In this document: in pieces, positions 24,484 through 32,226 of the stretch
Layout of the letters: every line of letters starts with the position of its first letter
Numbering within the stretch: the first letter of the stretch is position 1
Source: Cellulomonas sp. RIT-PI-Y
GTDB taxonomy: Bacteria; Actinomycetota; Actinomycetes; Actinomycetales; Cellulomonadaceae
Assembly (NCBI RefSeq): GCF_025642745.1
Contig: NZ_JANZKP010000041.1
Coordinates: 1 to 32,226 of the forward strand
DNA: 32,226 nucleotides
Direction: 5' to 3'
The notes under the pieces: model-generated
Databases searched by the model: none
What the model was told of the DNA's origin: nothing
What the model saw: only the letters and a program-made list of their open reading frames with translations
Position numbers and translations under genes: made by a program

Positions 24484-26151
24484 TCAGGGCTTCGGCCCGC
24501 GCACCTTCCGCCACCAGCGGGCTCCGCCGTCGTCCGCCTGCCCGCTCGACTCCTCCCGCTCGGCGAGCTGCGCCTCGACATGCGCCGTGACGTGCGCGGT
24601 CAGGCTGGCCCGGGCCCGGCGCCGCTCGGCCTTCATCACCGCCACGTGTTCCAGGTGCAGGGCCTTGGACGTCGCGAACACCATCCCGATCATCACCACC
24701 GAGAACGGCAGCGCGATCAGGATGGCAGCGGTCTGCAGTGCGGTGAGACCGCCCGCCAGCATCAGGGCGATCGCCAGGATGCCGACCAACGCGGCCCAGA
24801 TCACCCGGAGCCGCGCACCCGGATCAGGATGGCCGCCCGCGGACAGCATGGCGACCACCAGAGCGCCGGAGTCCGCGGAGGTGACGAAGAACAGGGCGAT
24901 CAGGATGATCGCGCCGATGGTCAGGACGGCGCCGCCCGGCAGCCCGGAGATCAGGTCGAAGAGCGCGTTCTCCGGCACGACCTCACCGCCCGGGCCGACC
25001 AGTCCCCCGCCGCCGAACAGTTCCTGGTACAGCGCGGACCCGCCCAGCACCGAGAACCAGAGGAACGTCACGATCGTCGGCACCAGCAGCACGCCGCCGA
25101 CGAACTCCCGGACCGTGCGACCCCGGGAGATCCGGGCGATGAAGACCCCGACGAACGGCGCCCAGCTGATCCACCAGCCCCAGTAGAAGGTGGTCCAGGA
25201 CGCCTGCCACGCCTCGCCCTCGGCGCCGGAGTACGCGCTGACGTTGAAGGTCAGGGACAGGAAGGAGGACAGATAGTTCCCGATCGACTGCACGAACTCG
25301 CGCAGCAGGAACAGCGTCGGCCCCAGCACCAGGACCAGGACCATCAGCACCCCGGCCAGCGAGACGTTGATGTTCGACAGCCACTTGAGGCCCTTGTCCA
25401 GGCCGGAGACCACGGACAGCGTGGCCGCCGCGGTGACGACGATGATCAGCACGACCTGCAGTCCGATGCTGGCCCTCGCGATCCCGGCGTGTTCGAGTCC
25501 GGCCGCGATCTGCAGCACGCCGAGGCCGAGGGAGGTCGCCACACCGAACACGGTGCCGACCACGGCGGTCACGTCCACCACGTCGCCGAGCCGGCCGCGC
25601 ACCCGGTCGCCGAGCAGCGGCTCCAGCGCCCAACGGATCGAGACAGGGCGGCCCTTGCGGTGGATGGTGTAGGCCAACCCGAGCCCGACCACGACGTAGA
25701 TCGCCCAGGCGTTGACCCCCCAGTGCAGATAGGTCTGGGTCATCGCGGCCTGGGCGAGCTGCACCGGTGTTCCGTCGACACCCGGCTTCGGGTCGGCGTA
25801 GTGGCTCAGCGGCTCGGCGACGCCCCAGAAGACCAGGCCGATGCCCATCCCGGCCGCGAACAGCATGGAGAACCAGGTGCCCAGTCCGTAGCGCGGCTCG
25901 TCGTCGTCCTGCCCGAGCGTGATGTCGCCCCAACGGCCGACGCCGACCCAGATCGAGAACGCCACGAACCCGGCGACCAGCAGCACGTAGTACCAACCGA
26001 AGCCGGCCACCACATGGGTCTGGATCGCGCCGATCACCCGCTCGGCCGGTTCGGGGAAGGCGATGGTCAGCCCCGCGACAGCGGCGACGATCAGCGCGGC
26101 GGGCCAGAACACGGCGGGGGCGATTCCCCAACGTTCGCGCAGGGACGGCAT
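24484..26151 (-). CDS. BCCT family transporter (betaine/choline/carnitine)
   Basis: A 555-residue transporter with about 12 membrane helices. The BCCT signature is clear in GWWISWAPFVGVFIARISRG, and the N-terminal WFSMLFAAGMGIGLVFWGVAEP contains the glycine-rich TM3 region typical of sodium-coupled members such as BetP and OpuD. Substrates are likely glycine betaine, ectoine or choline, for osmotic protection. The C-terminal tail is charged and could act in osmosensing. The ATG at 26151 is preferred because ACGAGG precedes it at normal spacing; an upstream ATG (26214) lacks this. It lies 20 bp upstream of the permease gene on the same strand and may be co-transcribed with it. Confidence 0.92.
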   Translation of the reverse strand: MPSLRERWGIAPAVFWPAALIVAAVAGLTIAFPEPAERVIGAIQTHVVAGFGWYYVLLVAGFVAFSIWVGVGRWGDITLGQDDDEPRYGLGTWFSMLFAAGMGIGLVFWGVAEPLSHYADPKPGVDGTPVQLAQAAMTQTYLHWGVNAWAIYVVVGLGLAYTIHRKGRPVSIRWALEPLLGDRVRGRLGDVVDVTAVVGTVFGVATSLGLGVLQIAAGLEHAGIARASIGLQVVLIIVVTAAATLSVVSGLDKGLKWLSNINVSLAGVLMVLVLVLGPTLFLLREFVQSIGNYLSSFLSLTFNVSAYSGAEGEAWQASWTTFYWGWWISWAPFVGVFIARISRGRTVREFVGGVLLVPTIVTFLWFSVLGGSALYQELFGGGGLVGPGGEVVPENALFDLISGLPGGAVLTIGAIILIALFFVTSADSGALVVAMLSAGGHPDPGARLRVIWAALVGILAIALMLAGGLTALQTAAILIALPFSVVMIGMVFATSKALHLEHVAVMKAERRRARASLTAHVTAHVEAQLAEREESSGQADDGGARWWRKVRGPKP

Positions 26152-26337
26152 GGGAACCTCGTGGGACGTGCGGAAACGACGGTTCAGCGTGCCATCGTCA
26201 CGGTGTTCCCGCACGACAGCGCGGTGGCATGAGTGGGCGGCACCCAGTTCCGTCGAGCGGCGGTCGGCCCCGCGATCGCGGTCAGCCCCGCCGTCCCGAC
26301 GTCCCCGGCCTCTCGCACCGGTGAGCGTCGGCCGGAT

Positions 26338-27630
26338 TCAGCCCCGGCCGACCCCCAGCCAGCCGAGCAGCGTGGTGGCGCCCGCCGCGGACATCCCGTC
26401 CCGCACCAGGAGGTCGGCCTGCTCGAACCGCGGGTCGAGCGGCTCGGTGACGGACGGGATCGCGATGCACCTCATCCCCGCGGACTTGGCCGCAAGCACC
26501 CCCGGCACCGCGTCCTCGATCACCACGCAGTGCTCGGGCGGCACCCCCAGCTGCGCGGCCGCGGTCAGGAACACGTCCGGTGCGGGTTTCCCGGCGGCGA
26601 CCTGGTCGACGGACACCCGGACCGGCAGGAGCTCGTCCAGGCCGACGGTGCGCAGCGAGGTGTCGATGGCGGCGGCCGGCGACCCGGACGCGACCGCCAT
26701 CGGCACCCCGGCGGCGGCCAGGGCCCGCACCACCGTGGTGGTCGGCTCGAAAGCCCGGAGCCCGGGGAACAACGAGGTGGCCAGCTCGATCTTCCGGGCG
26801 GTCCACGCGGGCAGATCCGCCTCCAGACCGAAGTGCTCGGCCAGCGCGGCCAGCACCTCGGTGCCGCCGAGCCCCACGAAGCCGGCCTTCACCTCCGGGG
26901 TGAGGTCGACGCCGTGCTCGGCCAGCAGTTGGCGCTCCGCCTCGTAGAGCAGCGACTCGCTGTCCACCAGCACGCCGTCCATGTCCCAGAGCACCGCGCC
27001 GGCCGGCACCGGCAGGTCCCGGGGCGGTCGCCAGCTCCAGTCCCGGTCGGCGGCGGTGATCGGGCGCAGCACCCGCGCCGGGACTCCCCCGACGACGGTC
27101 GTCGGCGGGACGTTCCCGGTGACCACCGCGCCCGCGGCGACCACCGAGCCCCGGCCGACGGTCACGCCCGGCAGGATCGAGACGTTCCCGCCGATCCAGA
27201 CGTCGTCCTCGATCGTCACCGGAGCGGAGAACTGACTGCCGTCGGCGCGCAGCTCCGGATGGACCGGGTGCCCGGCGGTGGAGATCGTGACGTGCGGGCC
27301 GAACATCACCCGCGCGCCGATCCGGACCGGGCTGTCGTCGATCACGGTCAGCCCGGTGTTCGCGTACATCCAGCCGACGACGGTGGTGTGGCGGCCGTAG
27401 GCGACGTGCAGCGGCGGCTCGATCCAGACCTCGCCGTCGACAGCGCCGAAGATCTCCCGGAGCAGCGCGGCCCGGCCCTCGGCGTCCCGCGGGGAGGTCG
27501 CGTTGTACGCCGCGGCGAGCTCCTTGCCCCGGATGCGCTGCTCGGTCAGCTGGTCCAGCCCGGGGCCCTCGTCGGTGTACAGCTCCTGCGCGTCCATCCG
27601 GCGGCGGATCTCGGCTTCGCGATCGTCCAT
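26338..27630 (-). CDS. Fused maltose/galactoside-type O-acetyltransferase and HAD phosphatase
   Basis: A 430-residue two-domain protein. Residues 1-205 form a left-handed beta-helix acetyltransferase of the maltose/galactoside type: an N-terminal helical cap (MDAQELYTDEGPGL), the catalytic STAGHPVHPELR (His121), and hexapeptide repeats such as VTIEDDVWIGGNVSILPGV. Residues 210-430 form a HAD hydrolase of the beta-phosphoglucomutase/phosphatase group: DMDGVLVDSE (D216, D218), VASGSP, AGKPAPDVF and IEDAVPG. There is no frameshift between them. Acetyl-CoA-dependent sugar acetylation and sugar phosphate dephosphorylation could be linked, but the substrate is not known. The ATG at 27630 has GAGGGAG upstream and a TAGGGT -10 at 27660-27665. 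Confidence 0.88.
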   Translation of the reverse strand: MDDREAEIRRRMDAQELYTDEGPGLDQLTEQRIRGKELAAAYNATSPRDAEGRAALLREIFGAVDGEVWIEPPLHVAYGRHTTVVGWMYANTGLTVIDDSPVRIGARVMFGPHVTISTAGHPVHPELRADGSQFSAPVTIEDDVWIGGNVSILPGVTVGRGSVVAAGAVVTGNVPPTTVVGGVPARVLRPITAADRDWSWRPPRDLPVPAGAVLWDMDGVLVDSESLLYEAERQLLAEHGVDLTPEVKAGFVGLGGTEVLAALAEHFGLEADLPAWTARKIELATSLFPGLRAFEPTTTVVRALAAAGVPMAVASGSPAAAIDTSLRTVGLDELLPVRVSVDQVAAGKPAPDVFLTAAAQLGVPPEHCVVIEDAVPGVLAAKSAGMRCIAIPSVTEPLDPRFEQADLLVRDGMSAAGATTLLGWLGVGRG

Positions 27631-27661
27631 CGTCACTCCCTCGTGCGGCGCGTGGCCAAAC

Positions 27662-27677
27662 CCTACCAGACGGTAGG
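27662..27677. promoter_or_regulatory. Inverted repeat in the divergent gap before the acetyltransferase-HAD gene
   Basis: CCTACC-AGAC-GGTAGG is a perfect 6-bp dyad overlapping the minus-strand TAGGGT -10 element (27660-27665). It could be a repressor operator acting on the acetyltransferase-HAD gene, and possibly on the divergent gene at 27745. No cognate regulator is next to it. Confidence 0.4.
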
Positions 27678-27744
27678 TCTTCCCGGATGCGGATCCTCCG
27701 GGCCTCGACCACCCTCGGAAGTCCCCCAGCCCTCGGAGGCCGTG

Positions 27745-28332
27745 ATGCCCCAGCACGTCCGTCAGAGTCCACTGCCCGCCCGCCTCGCCCACGGACTGGA
27801 ACACACCGCGGCGCTGGACCCGGGCGCCGACCGGCTCGACGCCCTGAGCCGCCCCCTGCTGCGACATGCTCCGCTGGCCCACCTGCTCCAGGGCCGCCCG
27901 CTCGGGCACGCCGCCCATCCGCTGCTGACCGACGCCCCGCTCGGATTCTGGCTGAGCAGCCTCACCCTCGACCTGGTCGGCGGCCCGGACGCCCGCCCCG
28001 CGGCGGACCGCCTGGTCGGCCTCGGCGTCCTCAGCGCGCTTCCGGCCAGCCTCACCGGCGTGGCCGACTGGGCTCTCGGGGACCAGCGGGTCCGGCGGGT
28101 GGGCGTCGCGCACGCCGTCCTCAACGCGGGGGCCACGATCGGCTTCGGGGCGTCCTGGGTGTTCCGGCGTCGAGGGCACCGCACCCTGGGGGTGCTCACA
28201 TCCCTGGCCGCCTCCGGCGCACTCGGCGCCGCGGGCTACCTGGGTGGCCACCTAGCCTTCGCCCAGCAATCCCCCACACCGACGTCCGCGGACCCGGGTG
28301 CCACCACCGAAAGCCGGGGTCCGACCACCTAA
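27745..28332 (+). CDS. DUF2231-like membrane protein
   Basis: A 195-residue protein. The core GHAAHPLLTDAPLGFWLSS, with the HP...P..FW pattern, matches DUF2231-type membrane proteins, and three to four hydrophobic helices follow (LGVLSALPASLTGVADWALG, then VLNAGATIGFGASWVF and ASGALGAAGYLGGHLAF). The N-terminal 45 residues are polar. The C-terminus is a Pro/Thr/Ser-rich tail. Function is unknown; some relatives sit with haem or redox proteins. The ATG at 27745 is 5 nt after GGAGG. It is divergent from the acetyltransferase-HAD gene and 127 bp upstream of the PAS-ANTAR gene. Confidence 0.8.
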   Translation: MPQHVRQSPLPARLAHGLEHTAALDPGADRLDALSRPLLRHAPLAHLLQGRPLGHAAHPLLTDAPLGFWLSSLTLDLVGGPDARPAADRLVGLGVLSALPASLTGVADWALGDQRVRRVGVAHAVLNAGATIGFGASWVFRRRGHRTLGVLTSLAASGALGAAGYLGGHLAFAQQSPTPTSADPGATTESRGPTT

Positions 28333-28459
28333 ACCGCACGTCGGACGGTGCGTCGATTTTCCGGAGCGGGCACCCGCCACCTACCCTCTGACCAGCGCGG
28401 TACCAGGGGGTCGGGCCAAGGCCTCCGAGCACCGCACCAGCACGAGGGCCGCAACCACA

Positions 28460-29080
28460 GTGGAGCTGAAGCACCCACCACGCACCCCCGGGTCCGGCGC
28501 CCCGACGGGTGCCTACCGGCTTGATCCGCACACGGGCACCTGGTGGTGGTCCGAGTCGGTCTTCGCCATCCACGGGTTCACCGCGCGGGAGGTCGTCCCC
28601 ACCACCGAGCTGTTGCTCGCACACGCCCATCCCGACGATCGTGCGGACCTCGCGGCCCTGCTCTCCGATCCGCCGCCCACCCTCAGCGCCGCGTACCGGA
28701 TCACCGACGCCGAGCACCGGGAACGGCTGTGCGTCCTGGTCGGCGAGCGGCGTGAGGACGGCGTGCACGGCTATCTGATCGACCTCACCGATCTGGTGGA
28801 CCGGCGCGGCCAGGCCGTCGCCACCTCCGCGATCGCCGCGGCCGCCACCTCCCGCTCGGTGATCGAGCAGGCGGTCGGCGCCGTCGCGTTCAGCCAGCAG
28901 CTCGACCCGCCCGCGGCGTTCGCCCTGCTGCGCGCCGCATCGATGGACGCGAACGTGCCGATCCGATCGTTGGCCACCGCCATCGTCGACGCGCTGCCGG
29001 AGCTCGGCGCGGACGCGGAACGGGTCCGCAGGTTCCTGGCCGAGCTGCGCCGACCCGGCCACCGCACCACGGCGGGCTGA
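28460..29080 (+). CDS. PAS-ANTAR regulator
   Basis: A 206-residue protein with a PAS-type sensor (about residues 15-110: TGAYRLDPHTGTWWWSESVF, then HAHPDDRADLAALL) and a C-terminal ANTAR RNA-binding domain (SRSVIEQAVGAVAFSQQ and AFALLRAASMDANVPIRSLA). ANTAR proteins bind paired stem-loops in target mRNAs and prevent termination; in actinobacteria PAS-ANTAR proteins are frequent and mostly uncharacterised. No receiver domain is present, so control is probably through the PAS ligand. The GTG at 28460 is the chosen start, with GAGGG about 11 nt upstream; a frame extension to 28298 is open but low-complexity. A TACCCT element near 28380 may be its -10. Confidence 0.85.
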   Translation: MELKHPPRTPGSGAPTGAYRLDPHTGTWWWSESVFAIHGFTAREVVPTTELLLAHAHPDDRADLAALLSDPPPTLSAAYRITDAEHRERLCVLVGERREDGVHGYLIDLTDLVDRRGQAVATSAIAAAATSRSVIEQAVGAVAFSQQLDPPAAFALLRAASMDANVPIRSLATAIVDALPELGADAERVRRFLAELRRPGHRTTAG

Positions 29081-29095
29081 GGGGCCGCCCCGGGC

Positions 29096-29935
29096 TCACC
29101 GGCCCTGGTCCGCCACCCGGGTCGCCCAGGTCGCCACCGCCACCGCCGAGGCCACGTTCAACGAGTCCACCCCGCCCGCCATCGGGATCCGCACCGTCGC
29201 GTCGCAGGCGGCGATCGTCTGCCGCTTCAACCCGTCGCCCTCGGTGCCGAACACGGTGGCCAGCTTCTGCGGCGGGTCGGCGGCCAGGTCGTCCAGACTG
29301 ACCGAGTCGTCGTCCAGCGCCAGCGCGGCGACGGTGAACCCGAGCTCGTGCAGCTGGTCGATGCCGCCCGGCCAGGACGCCAGCCGGGTCCACGGCACCT
29401 GGAACACGGTGCCCATCGACACCCGGATCGCGCGGCGGTACAGCGGGTCCGCGCAGGACGGCGTCACCAGCACCGCGTCCACCCCCATCGCCGCGCAGGC
29501 ACGCATCGCCGCACCGACATTGGTGTGGTCCACGATGTCCTCGAGCACCACCACCCGCCGCGCCCCCGCCAGGGTCCGCTCGACCGACGGCAGAGCCGGA
29601 CGGTGCATGGACGCCAACGCGCCGCGGTGCACGTGGAAGCCGGTGATCGCCTCCAGCACCGCGGGCTCCCCGACGTAGACCGGCACCGGCTCCCCGCCCT
29701 CGGACGACCCTCCGAGCAGCTCCTCGACGTCCGGCAGCCAGCGCGGTGACACCAGGACGGACCGCGGACGGTGCCCCGCCGCGAGCGCACGTTCGAGCAC
29801 GGTGGAGCTCTCCGCGATGTAGAGCCCCTTCGCCGGCTCGTGCTTGGAGCGCAGCGCGACATCGGTCAGCCGGAGGTAGTCGGCGAGCCGCTCGTCGGCA
29901 GGGTCGGTCAGCGGGACGATCTGGTACGCGGGCAC
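29096..29935 (-). CDS. TrmH/SpoU family RNA 2'-O-methyltransferase
   Basis: A 279-residue SPOUT methyltransferase. The N-terminal domain (KGLYIAESSTVLERALAAG) is the RNA-substrate-binding region. The C-terminal knotted domain has motif 1 DHTNVGAAMRACAAMGVD, motif 2 VFGTEGDGL and motif 3 IPMAGGVDSLNVASAVAVA, all complete. It transfers a methyl group from SAM to a 2'-hydroxyl in tRNA or rRNA; it may be a 23S rRNA methyltransferase as in TsnR-type relatives, but the target is not readable. The GTG at 29935 follows a GGGAGA site. It is convergent with the PAS-ANTAR gene and divergent from the DinB gene. Confidence 0.9.
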   Translation of the reverse strand: MPAYQIVPLTDPADERLADYLRLTDVALRSKHEPAKGLYIAESSTVLERALAAGHRPRSVLVSPRWLPDVEELLGGSSEGGEPVPVYVGEPAVLEAITGFHVHRGALASMHRPALPSVERTLAGARRVVVLEDIVDHTNVGAAMRACAAMGVDAVLVTPSCADPLYRRAIRVSMGTVFQVPWTRLASWPGGIDQLHELGFTVAALALDDDSVSLDDLAADPPQKLATVFGTEGDGLKRQTIAACDATVRIPMAGGVDSLNVASAVAVATWATRVADQGR

Positions 29936-29988
29936 CGGACCATTCTCCCGGCTGGTGGACCCCGCGGGGACCAGGCCACACTGCCGAC

Positions 29989-30525
29989 ATGATCCTGGAC
30001 GAACACGGTCGACCCGAACCGCCGCTGGCCGCCGACGAGGCCGGCATGCTGCTCGGCTACCTGGACTTCCATCGCGCCACCCTGGAGTGGAAGACCCGCG
30101 GGCTGGACGTGACCGGTCTGGCCACCACCGTCGGCCGGTCGACCATGACGCTCGGCGGGATGCTGGCGCACCTGGCCTACGTCGAGGACTCCTGGTCCGT
30201 GTGGCGGCTGCGCGGCGAGTCGCTGCCCGCGCCCTGGACCGACGTGGACTGGTCCGTGGACGTGGACTTCGACTGGCACCTGTCCCGCACCCTGCGTCCG
30301 GCGCAGCTGCGTGAGCTCTGGGACCGCTCGGTGGACCGGTCCCGGACCGCGATCGCCGCCGCCCTGGCGGAGGACGGGTTGGACGCCCCGGTGCGGCGGC
30401 CCTGGGCGGACGGCAACGCGCCGACCGTGCGCTGGGTGCTGGTGCATCTGGTCGAGGAGTACGCGCGGCACAACGGGCACGCGGATCTGCTGCGCGAGCA
30501 GGTGGACGGGCAGGTCGGCGAGTAG
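29989..30525 (+). CDS. DinB/DUF664 family protein
   Basis: A 178-residue four-helix protein of the DinB-like DUF664 group, typical of actinobacteria and related to mycothiol-dependent enzymes. The likely metal ligands are present: H61 (GGMLAHLAYVED) and H161/H164 (EEYARHNGHADLL). The N-terminal helix and the TVRWVLVHLVEEY core are as in the family. The thiol substrate is not known. The ATG at 29989 has no ribosome site; CACACT ends 6 nt upstream, a weak form of the leaderless -10 seen elsewhere. Confidence 0.85.
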   Translation: MILDEHGRPEPPLAADEAGMLLGYLDFHRATLEWKTRGLDVTGLATTVGRSTMTLGGMLAHLAYVEDSWSVWRLRGESLPAPWTDVDWSVDVDFDWHLSRTLRPAQLRELWDRSVDRSRTAIAAALAEDGLDAPVRRPWADGNAPTVRWVLVHLVEEYARHNGHADLLREQVDGQVGE

Positions 30526-30531
30526 GGCCGG

Positions 30532-30993
30532 TCAGAGTCCCGCGGTCAACGCCGCGCGCAGCCCGGAATCCAGGTCCAGCGCCGACCGCGACCGCAGCAG
30601 GTCGCGCACCTGCGGGTCGTCCAGGTCGCGGCACACCGGGCAGTCCTGCGCGTGCGCGCTGATCTCCACCTCGAGCCGCCCGACCCCGATCGGCAGCACG
30701 TCCACCACCCGGCCGAGCACCGCCCAGCGCTCCATCGGGTCCTCGACCAGGCCCAGCGCCACCCGGAGCGCCTCGTCCGGCGGCAGATCGGGCAGCCCGA
30801 GCTCGGCCAGCGCGGACGGCACCAGGGGCTCCAGCTCCGACCAGGTGGTCCCCCGCTCGACCGCGGCGAGCTCCGCCAGCGCGTCGCCGCCGTGCCCGAG
30901 CCCGACCAGGTGCGCGGCCACATTCGGCCAGGCGTCCAGGCCGATCAGCCCGCAGCGTGCCACCACCGCCACCGCTCGCAGGTCGTCCCTCAT
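30532..30993 (-). CDS. Small Leu-rich protein with a CxxC pair, function unknown
   Basis: A 153-residue acidic, Ala/Leu-rich soluble protein that I do not recognise. It carries one CPVC pair (AHAQDCPVCRDLDDP), which could bind metal or be redox-active, within a C-terminal segment of alternating charged and Leu residues. The ATG at 30993 overlaps the stop of the upstream MFS transporter by 4 nt (ATGA), so the two are translationally coupled. No helix-turn-helix or enzyme motif is visible. Confidence 0.65.
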   Translation of the reverse strand: MRDDLRAVAVVARCGLIGLDAWPNVAAHLVGLGHGGDALAELAAVERGTTWSELEPLVPSALAELGLPDLPPDEALRVALGLVEDPMERWAVLGRVVDVLPIGVGRLEVEISAHAQDCPVCRDLDDPQVRDLLRSRSALDLDSGLRAALTAGL

Positions 30994-32226
30994 GCGGTCG
31001 AGGATCGCACCGGTCCGGGGTCCACCGCCGCCGCACGCGCCGCGACACCCCCGCGCCAGGCGGCGATTCCACCCGCGACCGCCAGCACCGGCACGACGAC
31101 GAACGCCTGGTGCGACCCGACCCGATCGGCCAGGAACCCGAGCAGGAACGGCGCGATCCCGATCGCCGATCCGCCCGCCAGCGTCGACTGGGCCTGCGCC
31201 CGGTCGGTCCGCCCCTGCGCGGAGGCCAGCAGCATCGCGATGCCCAGCGGGTACAGGGCGCCGTAGCCCAGCCCGGTCAGCACCAGCCCGGTCAACGCCA
31301 CCCACGGCACCGTGGCGGACCACAGCACCGCCCACCCCACGATCGACACCCCGAACGACGCGACCAGCAGGCCCGCGGGAGGCATGCGCAGCGACAGCGG
31401 CCCGACCACGAACCGGATGACCGTCATGCCCGCGACCAGCCCCGCGGTGGTGGCGGTCGCGATCCCGGCACCCGCACCGGTGCGTTCGATCACCAGATCG
31501 GTCGCCCAGTAGGTGGTCGCGTTCTCGGTCGCGACCGACGCCAGCACCACCACCAGGAACCAGCGCGAGGCCGTCACCAGCTCGGGTCGACGAGCCGGCG
31601 GCGGCACCCGATCGGGTGCGTCCGCGCGCGTCGACGCCCGGCGGGCGAAGGCCTCCGACTCGGTCACGCGCGCGGTCAGCAGGGCCGTGATCACGGTGAA
31701 CACCGCGGTCATCGCCACCGCGGGACGCCACCCCCAGCCCAGGGCGACCGCACCGCCCAGCGCCAGCGGACCGATCAGGCCGATGCCGGACCCGATCCCG
31801 TTCGCCAGGCTCATCGCCGCCGACCCGGCCGGTCCCTGGTGCACGATCAGACCGGCCTGCGCGGCACTGATCGCCATGTTCGCGCCGGTCGCGGTCACGG
31901 TCATCGCTGCCAGCGTGAACGCGAGCGCCTGTCCCGCGACCAACAGCACCGTGCCGACGGCGAGCACCGACCCGGCGAGCAGCAGCGTGCCCCGCCGCCC
32001 GATCCGCAGCACCAGCGTCGGGGTGACCGACGCCGCCAGGATCGCCCCCGCCGCCATCGCCGTCCCGTGCAGCCCCGCTGCCGCGCGACTGACCCCGAAC
32101 TCCTCCGCCACCAACGGCACGGCCGGGTTGAACGAGTACAGCAGCCACCCCCACGCGACGAACCAGCCGGTCATCGTCCAGGTGAAGCGGTCCCGCCGCA
32201 GCCGCGGCGGGTCAGGTGGCGTCGTC
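30990..32226 (-). CDS. MFS transporter, cut by the right edge near its start
   Basis: A major facilitator with about 12 membrane helices; the visible part has the family signatures GWLLYSFNPAVPLVAEEFGV and the motif-A-like IGRRGTLLLAGS. An in-frame ATG exists at 32174, but the frame continues to the edge with a plausible hydrophilic head (TTPPDPPRLRRDRFTW), so the true start is probably just beyond the window. The N-terminal half looks like the CynX/NimT-type MFS group, which transports small anions or drugs; specificity cannot be told. Its 3' end overlaps the CxxC-protein gene. Confidence 0.85.
   Translation of the reverse strand, partial: TTPPDPPRLRRDRFTWTMTGWFVAWGWLLYSFNPAVPLVAEEFGVSRAAAGLHGTAMAAGAILAASVTPTLVLRIGRRGTLLLAGSVLAVGTVLLVAGQALAFTLAAMTVTATGANMAISAAQAGLIVHQGPAGSAAMSLANGIGSGIGLIGPLALGGAVALGWGWRPAVAMTAVFTVITALLTARVTESEAFARRASTRADAPDRVPPPARRPELVTASRWFLVVVLASVATENATTYWATDLVIERTGAGAGIATATTAGLVAGMTVIRFVVGPLSLRMPPAGLLVASFGVSIVGWAVLWSATVPWVALTGLVLTGLGYGALYPLGIAMLLASAQGRTDRAQAQSTLAGGSAIGIAPFLLGFLADRVGSHQAFVVVPVLAVAGGIAAWRGGVAARAAAVDPGPVRSSTA

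Noticed and set aside
24580..26232. Open plus-strand frame of 550 codons opposite the BCCT gene
   Set aside because: Antisense shadow rich in Arg/Gln/Asp; the minus-strand gene has a clear membrane-protein pattern and family signature.

Overview
The window is a very GC-rich actinobacterial chromosome segment. Supporting signs are the heavy GC bias at third codon positions, frequent GTG starts, a perfect actinobacterial-type LexA/SOS box (238-253), a DinB/DUF664 protein of the kind linked to mycothiol, an ANTAR-domain protein, and several genes whose -10 element (TANNNT) ends 6 nt before the start codon, which suggests leaderless mRNAs. The genus cannot be fixed from the sequence; a Micrococcales-type (for example Cellulomonadaceae-like) or related high-GC actinomycete is a guess.

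Left flank (1-4856): an SOS-controlled gene running off the left edge (ImuA-like guess), a PEBP/YbhB-like protein, a YbaK-type editing protein, a TetR repressor divergent from an NAD-dependent epimerase-like oxidoreductase with two operator copies between them, and an FAD-dependent phytoene-desaturase-like oxidoreductase.

Core (4843-20486): a compact type VII secretion (T7SS)-like island read in two divergent directions from a 339-bp regulatory gap. Leftward: a large single-pass, coiled-coil extracytoplasmic protein (EsaA-like by context), a type-1 periplasmic-binding lipoprotein, and a catalytically intact transmembrane Ser/Thr kinase, all tightly coupled. Rightward: a WXG100 protein closed by a perfect 20-bp hairpin, then a 1464-residue EssC/EccC-type ATPase (probable ubiquitin-like domain, FHA domain, two membrane helices, three ATPase modules, the third with a degenerate P-loop), a small 87-residue helical protein, a 703-residue protein with a WQG motif in a WXG100-like N-terminus, two tandem paralogous lipoproteins, and a decayed fragment that resembles their C-terminal end. 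No EccB, EccD, EccE or mycosin gene of the mycobacterial (T7SSa) type is present. The set looks closer to Firmicutes T7SSb, with a true kinase of the same topology as EssB where EssB would be expected, and with a kinase plus FHA pairing that suggests phosphorylation control of secretion. This is the most interesting part of the window.

Right flank (20488-32226): an App1/DUF2183-type phosphatase, an ArgP/LysG-type LysR regulator divergent from a LysE/ArgO exporter with a dyad between them, an APC amino-acid permease, a BCCT osmolyte transporter, a fused maltose-type O-acetyltransferase plus HAD phosphatase, a DUF2231-like membrane protein, a PAS-ANTAR regulator, a TrmH/SpoU RNA methyltransferase, a DinB/DUF664 protein, a small CxxC-containing protein, and an MFS transporter cut by the right edge close to its start. 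No tRNA, rRNA, CRISPR array or insertion sequence was recognised.
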